64,000 nt of DNA, taken from contig NZ_KQ948021.1 in NCBI RefSeq assembly GCF_001513965.1, positions 140,562-204,561 of the forward strand, read 5' to 3'. The DNA comes from Streptomyces cellostaticus. Its GTDB lineage: Bacteria; Actinomycetota; Actinomycetes; Streptomycetales; Streptomycetaceae. Position 1 is the first letter of the stretch; each line of letters starts with the position of its first letter. Shown here in pieces: positions 60,816 to 64,000 of this stretch. The notes under the pieces are model-generated. The model was not told where the DNA came from. It did not search any database and saw nothing but the letters and a program-made list of their open reading frames with translations. The translations under genes and the position numbers were made by a program.

Positions 60816-61427
60816 GTGCTCGACGCCGATTTCTTCCGCCGTTGGCTGACGGCGACCGCCGCGTCCGTGAACCGGGAGGCGGAGCGGCTCACCGCCCTCG
60901 ACTCGGCCATCGGGGACGCCGACCACGGCAGCAATATGCAGCGCGGGTTCACCGCCGTCCTGGCCGCTCTGGAGGAGGAGGCGCCGGACACGCCGGGTGC
61001 GGTGCTGACCCTGGCCGGGCGTCGGCTGATCTCGACGGTCGGCGGGGCGTCCGGGCCGCTCTACGGCACGCTGCTGCGCCGGGCCGGCAAGGCGCTCGGG
61101 GAGACTCCCGAGGTCAGCGAGAAGCAGCTGGCCGAGGCGTTGCGAGCGGGCGTGGACGGGGTGATGGCGCTGGGCGGTGCGGCACCCGGCGACAAGACCA
61201 TGATCGACGCGCTGGTCCCGGCCGTGGACGCGCTCGCCGACGGCTTCGCCGCGGCGCGGGCGGCCGCCGAGGGGGGTGCGGTGGCCACCACACCGTTGCA
61301 GGCCCGCAAGGGCCGGGCCAGCTATCTCGGCGAGCGCAGCATCGGCCATCAGGATCCGGGAGCCACGTCCTCGGCCCTGTTGATCGCCGGACTCGCGGAA
61401 GCGGCTGCGGGGTCCTCGGGTGAGTGA
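60816..61427 (+). CDS. dhaL: Dihydroxyacetone kinase subunit DhaL
   Basis: A 203-residue nucleotide-binding subunit that carries ADP as a tightly bound cofactor. The Mg-binding Asp cluster is in ALDSAIGDADHGSNM (Asp29, Asp34, Asp36), with TVGGASGPLYGT and GDKTMIDAL further on and the C-terminal GHQDPGATSSALL. GTG at 60816 follows AAGGAG. It overlaps dhaM by 8 nt, implying coupled translation. Confidence 0.95.
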   Translation: MLDADFFRRWLTATAASVNREAERLTALDSAIGDADHGSNMQRGFTAVLAALEEEAPDTPGAVLTLAGRRLISTVGGASGPLYGTLLRRAGKALGETPEVSEKQLAEALRAGVDGVMALGGAAPGDKTMIDALVPAVDALADGFAAARAAAEGGAVATTPLQARKGRASYLGERSIGHQDPGATSSALLIAGLAEAAAGSSGE

Positions 61428-61830
61428 CGAGAAGCGCGTCGGGATCGTGCTGGTGTCGCACAGCGCGGAGGTCGCGGCCTCCGTCGCCGAGCTGGCGAAG
61501 GGGCTGGCGGGCGGGGCCACGGCGGTGCCGGTCGCCCCGGCGGGCGGCACCGAGGCCGGCGGGCTCGGCACCAGCGCCGAGCTGATCTCGGCGGCGGCGG
61601 CTTCCGTGGACCGGGGTGTCGGTGTCGCGCTGCTCACCGACCTCGGCAGCGCGGTGCTCACCGTGAAGGCGCTGCTCGCCGAGGGCGGGGAACTTCCGGA
61701 GGGCGCGCGGCTGCTGGATGCGCCGTTCGTCGAGGGTGCGGTGGCTGCGGTGGTCACGGCGGCCACGGGGGCGGATCTGGATACGGTGGAGGCGGCGGCC
61801 GTGGAGGCATACAGCTACCGGAAGGCGTGA
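61420..61830 (+). CDS. dhaM: Dihydroxyacetone kinase phosphodonor DhaM (EIIA domain only)
   Basis: A 136-residue EIIA-Man-like protein. VLVSHSAEVA holds the phosphorylated His14; APAGGTEAGGLGTS and VALLTDLGSAVLTVK are conserved. It has only the EIIA domain, unlike E. coli DhaM with fused HPr and EI-like domains, so the general PTS proteins EI and HPr must supply phosphate. GTG at 61420 overlaps the dhaL stop. Confidence 0.93.
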   Translation: MSDEKRVGIVLVSHSAEVAASVAELAKGLAGGATAVPVAPAGGTEAGGLGTSAELISAAAASVDRGVGVALLTDLGSAVLTVKALLAEGGELPEGARLLDAPFVEGAVAAVVTAATGADLDTVEAAAVEAYSYRKA

Positions 61831-61984
61831 GGGCTCCGCCCCTGGCCCTCGGCCTTTGCCTTCCCCCGCATCCGACTCGGCAGGCGGTAAGGACGCCCGG
61901 TCATCCCGACTCGGTACGGCGTCCGCGGCCCGGCCGGCCTCGGGCCCTGTGCCGGGAACGGCGGCGGCACGTCCGAGCCGGAGG

Positions 61985-62080
61985 ACAGACGGCCGCGGTC
62001 GTGTTCCTGGCCTCGGACCCGGCGAGCAACGACCACGGGGCGGCACTGTCCGTGGACAACGGCCGGGCCGCCGTCCGAGA
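61985..62080 (+). pseudogene. Short-chain dehydrogenase C-terminal remnant
   Basis: TAAVVFLASDPASNDHGAAL then SVDNGRAAV matches the usual SDR end (AAVVFLASDxASxxxGAxLxVDGG). Nothing before it resembles an SDR and the frame continues without a normal end. It is the only recognisable content of the 314-bp space between dhaM and the chitosanase gene. Confidence 0.5.
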
Positions 62081-62144
62081 CCATGCCTCCCGCATCCCAT
62101 GCGGGCCCGCACCACCGGGTCCGTGGGCGCAGCGGTCCCAGGTC

Positions 62145-62840
62145 TCATTCGGGCCGTAGGAACAGCCGGGCCAGCCGTTCCCCCTCGGCCACCGCCGCCT
62201 GGCGGTCCTCGATGGGCGTGATCCGCGAGTCCTTGAAGACGATGTAGGTGACACCGGAGGCCACTCCGCCGAGGCGCGGGTCGGGGTGGATGCCGAGGCC
62301 CTCGGCGGTGGCGTAGGAGGCCTCGCCGATGAGTTCGCGGGGGCCGGTGTCGCCGACGACCGCGTACTGCACCCGGCCCTGGTAGATCACGGCCGCCACG
62401 GAGCCGCCCTCGATGCCGTACGCCCGGTGGTCCCAGATGTCGCTCGACGCCGGGATCACGATGTAGGGCAGGGACTCGGCCTTCAGGCGGTGGTCGTCGG
62501 ACTGCTGGTAGGCGGTGGCGGCCGTGAAGAACGGGTCGGTGCGGCGGTTGCAGCGGGCGGTGGGCTGTCCGTCGCAGTCGACGTCCAGGTCGGCCTTCCA
62601 GAACACCGCCCCGGGGGTGCCGCAGACGGGGATGTCCGCGGGAGCGCCGTCGTCGGCGCGGTACCGGCCCCGGGAGACCTGGGTGCACGTGCGCACCCGG
62701 TCCAGCAGGTCGGCGGCGGTCACGGTGTCGTCGCTGTGGGCGACGTGCCCCTTCCGGGGCAGCTCTGTGGCGGCAGAAAGCGTCGTCGGGGCGAGCAGGG
62801 CGGCACTGGCCGCGACCAGCGTCAGCGACTGGACACGCAC
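62145..62840 (-). CDS. Secreted glycoside hydrolase family 75 chitosanase
   Basis: A 231-residue exported enzyme that cleaves chitosan. An N-terminal signal (LTLVAASAALLAPTTLSAA) spans about residues 6-25. The GH75 catalytic segment is FWKADLDVDCDGQPTARC (Asp84/86/88 region) and the second acid is Glu173 in LIGEASYATAEGLG. GTG at 62840 is set by AAGGAGAGGG 9 nt upstream; an ATG at 62867 lies before that site and is less likely. Divergent from an Fn3 lipoprotein gene. Confidence 0.85.
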   Translation of the reverse strand: MRVQSLTLVAASAALLAPTTLSAATELPRKGHVAHSDDTVTAADLLDRVRTCTQVSRGRYRADDGAPADIPVCGTPGAVFWKADLDVDCDGQPTARCNRRTDPFFTAATAYQQSDDHRLKAESLPYIVIPASSDIWDHRAYGIEGGSVAAVIYQGRVQYAVVGDTGPRELIGEASYATAEGLGIHPDPRLGGVASGVTYIVFKDSRITPIEDRQAAVAEGERLARLFLRPE

Positions 62841-63057
62841 TCTGGGGGACCCTCTCCTTGGGGACATTCCGGACACGATGCCCAATGTGGTGCGGGCCTG
62901 CGTGTAGGGCCACCCCGATGGGGCCGGATGGAGCATCGTCCTGACGCCCTGTGAGAAGGCAACAGGGGCCGGGGGCCTGAGCCTGCGTCGGCCCAGGCGC
63001 CCCGGCCGCCCGCGTCGGCGCGGGTCCGGCGACGACAGCTTTTCCGCGCCTCGGGCA

Positions 63058-63086
63058 TGAACTCCCTTGCCTTCCCGGGGAGTTCA
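63058..63086. promoter_or_regulatory. 9-bp inverted repeat in the chitosanase/Fn3 divergent space
   Basis: TGAACTCCC-N11-GGGAGTTCA, perfect arms, within the 376-bp gene-free space 62841-63216. It is 217 bp from the chitosanase start and 130 bp from the lipoprotein start. It may be an operator or a leader hairpin. It does not look like the DasR or CebR sites expected for chitin or cellulose genes. Confidence 0.4.
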
Positions 63087-63143
63087 GCCGCAGGGAGACC
63101 TCAGCATACGCAACTCTCCCCCGCGGTCACCCATACGACCCCC

Positions 63144-63172
63144 TTGCTACGGCCGTACCGGCCGGGCATATT
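63144..63172 (+). promoter_or_regulatory. Putative promoter of the Fn3 lipoprotein gene
   Basis: TTGCTA (63144-63149), 17-bp spacer, CATATT (63167-63172), 44 nt before the GTG start. Both hexamers are imperfect; position and spacing are the main support. Confidence 0.3.
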
Positions 63173-63216
63173 GGTCCGGACCTTTGCCGTGGTGCCGTCC
63201 CCCGGGAGGCAGAACC

Positions 63217-64000
63217 GTGCGACGCGTTCCCCTGCTGCCCGTGCTGATCTGCGCAGCCCTGATGCTGGTCGTGTCCTGCGGCCGGAGCGGTGCGGCCGAC
63301 GGCGACGGCGGCCGGGCACCCGGAGCCCCGACGGGCGTCACCGCGGCGGCCGGGAGCGCCACCACCGTGCACGTGATGTGGAACGCGGTGCCGGACGTAC
63401 CCGGGGTCCGCACGTACGAGGTGTATCGCGGCTCCACGAAGGTCACGGAAGTACCGGGCTCGCAACACATGGTGGACGTCACCAGGCTCAGGCCGTCGAC
63501 CATGTATGCCTTCTCCGTGCGGGCCCGGGACTCGGACGGCCGCCTCGGGCCGCCGAGCCGCGAGGTGCAGGCGCGGACGCCCGCCGAGACGGCGGCGGAC
63601 CGCTCGGCCCCGACCCGCCCGCTGAGGCCGGCCGGGCGGGCGGTCGGCAGCCGGGCGGTCCAGCTGTCCTGGGCCGCCTCCCGGGACGACCGGGGCGTGG
63701 TGTCGTACGACGTCTGCCAGGGCGGTGCGAAGATTCACAGCGTCGGCGGGAACCAGACCGCGACCGTGGTCACCGGGTTGCGGCCCGGCACCCGGTACGT
63801 CTTCACGGTGCGGGCCCGGGATGCGGCCGACAACCTCTCGCCCGCGAGCGCGCCCGTCCGTCTCACCACGCCGGGCTCCGACGACGGCCGGGACACCGCG
63901 CCGACCGGGTTCACGGCGACGACCCACCGGTCGGCCGGGGCCTACTACCTCGATCTGTCCTGGGATCCGCCGCGCGTGGACGGGGTGATCACGGAGTACC
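63217..64000 (+). CDS. Fibronectin type III-repeat lipoprotein (partial)
   Basis: The first 261 residues are in the window and the frame is open at 64000. GTG at 63217 follows GGGAGGC. A lipoprotein signal ends in LMLVVSC (lipobox Cys about residue 20). Then come Fn3 domains: about 32-107 (APTGVTAAAGSATTVHVMWN to YAFSVRARDSDGRLGPPSRE), about 120-212 (VGSRAVQLSWAASRDDRGVV to YVFTVRARDAADNLSPAS) and a third starting near 225 (APTGFTATTHRSAGAYYLDL). Such modules usually link or bind polysaccharide, and a catalytic domain may follow outside the window. Beside a chitosanase, a role in chitin or chitosan use is plausible. Confidence 0.85.
   Translation, partial: MRRVPLLPVLICAALMLVVSCGRSGAADGDGGRAPGAPTGVTAAAGSATTVHVMWNAVPDVPGVRTYEVYRGSTKVTEVPGSQHMVDVTRLRPSTMYAFSVRARDSDGRLGPPSREVQARTPAETAADRSAPTRPLRPAGRAVGSRAVQLSWAASRDDRGVVSYDVCQGGAKIHSVGGNQTATVVTGLRPGTRYVFTVRARDAADNLSPASAPVRLTTPGSDDGRDTAPTGFTATTHRSAGAYYLDLSWDPPRVDGVITEY

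Overview
The window is high-GC, almost entirely coding DNA of Streptomyces type. Signs of this are GTG and TTG starts behind strong AGGAGG-like sites, NsdA-like, SsgA-like, DUF397, STAS and SpoIIE-phosphatase proteins, large LuxR-type (LAL) regulators, rare in-frame TTA codons, and two copies of a palindromic GGGGCGCGGGG intergenic repeat. No rRNA, tRNA, insertion sequence, phage module or CRISPR array was seen. The high density of remnants and frameshifts suggests an accessory part of the chromosome.

Layout. 0-2.3 kb: a fatty acyl-AMP ligase feeding an ACP-KS polyketide synthase that runs off the left edge. 2.6-14.9 kb: mainly conserved genes (baeRF-like protein, Gfo/Idh/MocA dehydrogenase, Tat-exported phospholipase C, SsgA-like protein, PAS-SpoIIE phosphatase, NsdA/NsdB-like regulator, small-molecule kinase, cell-wall amidase). 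15-16 kb: a decayed LAL regulator. 16.2-19.6 kb: a four-gene unit of CHAT-protease/WD40 protein, a 143-residue partner, a CD225 membrane protein and a DUF2752 membrane protein. This is the best candidate for an undescribed conflict or defence system. 19.6-21 kb: universal stress protein and DUF397 protein.

21-32.7 kb: acyl-CoA catabolism, with a four-gene operon (DUF35 protein, two thiolase-fold proteins, crotonase) divergent from an acyl-CoA ligase, then hydrolases, a phenylacetate-CoA ligase and another ligase. 32.9-38.6 kb: a small terpenoid locus (cytochrome P450 overlapping a terpene cyclase, then an intact LAL regulator). 38.6-49.3 kb: a second ligase plus nitronate-monooxygenase-like operon, an exported beta-lactamase-fold hydrolase, a PYROXD2-type oxidoreductase, a TPR Ser/Thr kinase, and an acyl-CoA dehydrogenase/MpaB pair behind a KstR-type operator. 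Two of the acyl-CoA promoters share a 17-bp TetR-like palindrome.

49.4-57 kb: copper-storage protein, RpiB-family isomerase and small regulators, mixed with an unusual number of broken genes (enolase-superfamily, SDR, LysR, tautomerase). 57-64 kb: ArsR/MFS pair with a palindromic operator, a six-copy 62-bp tandem repeat, an ABC-ATPase remnant, a PTS-type dihydroxyacetone kinase operon (dhaKLM), a GH75 chitosanase and an Fn3 lipoprotein running off the right edge.

All coordinates, motifs and overlaps were read from the sequence. Family names come from recognising conserved motifs by eye, without database searches.
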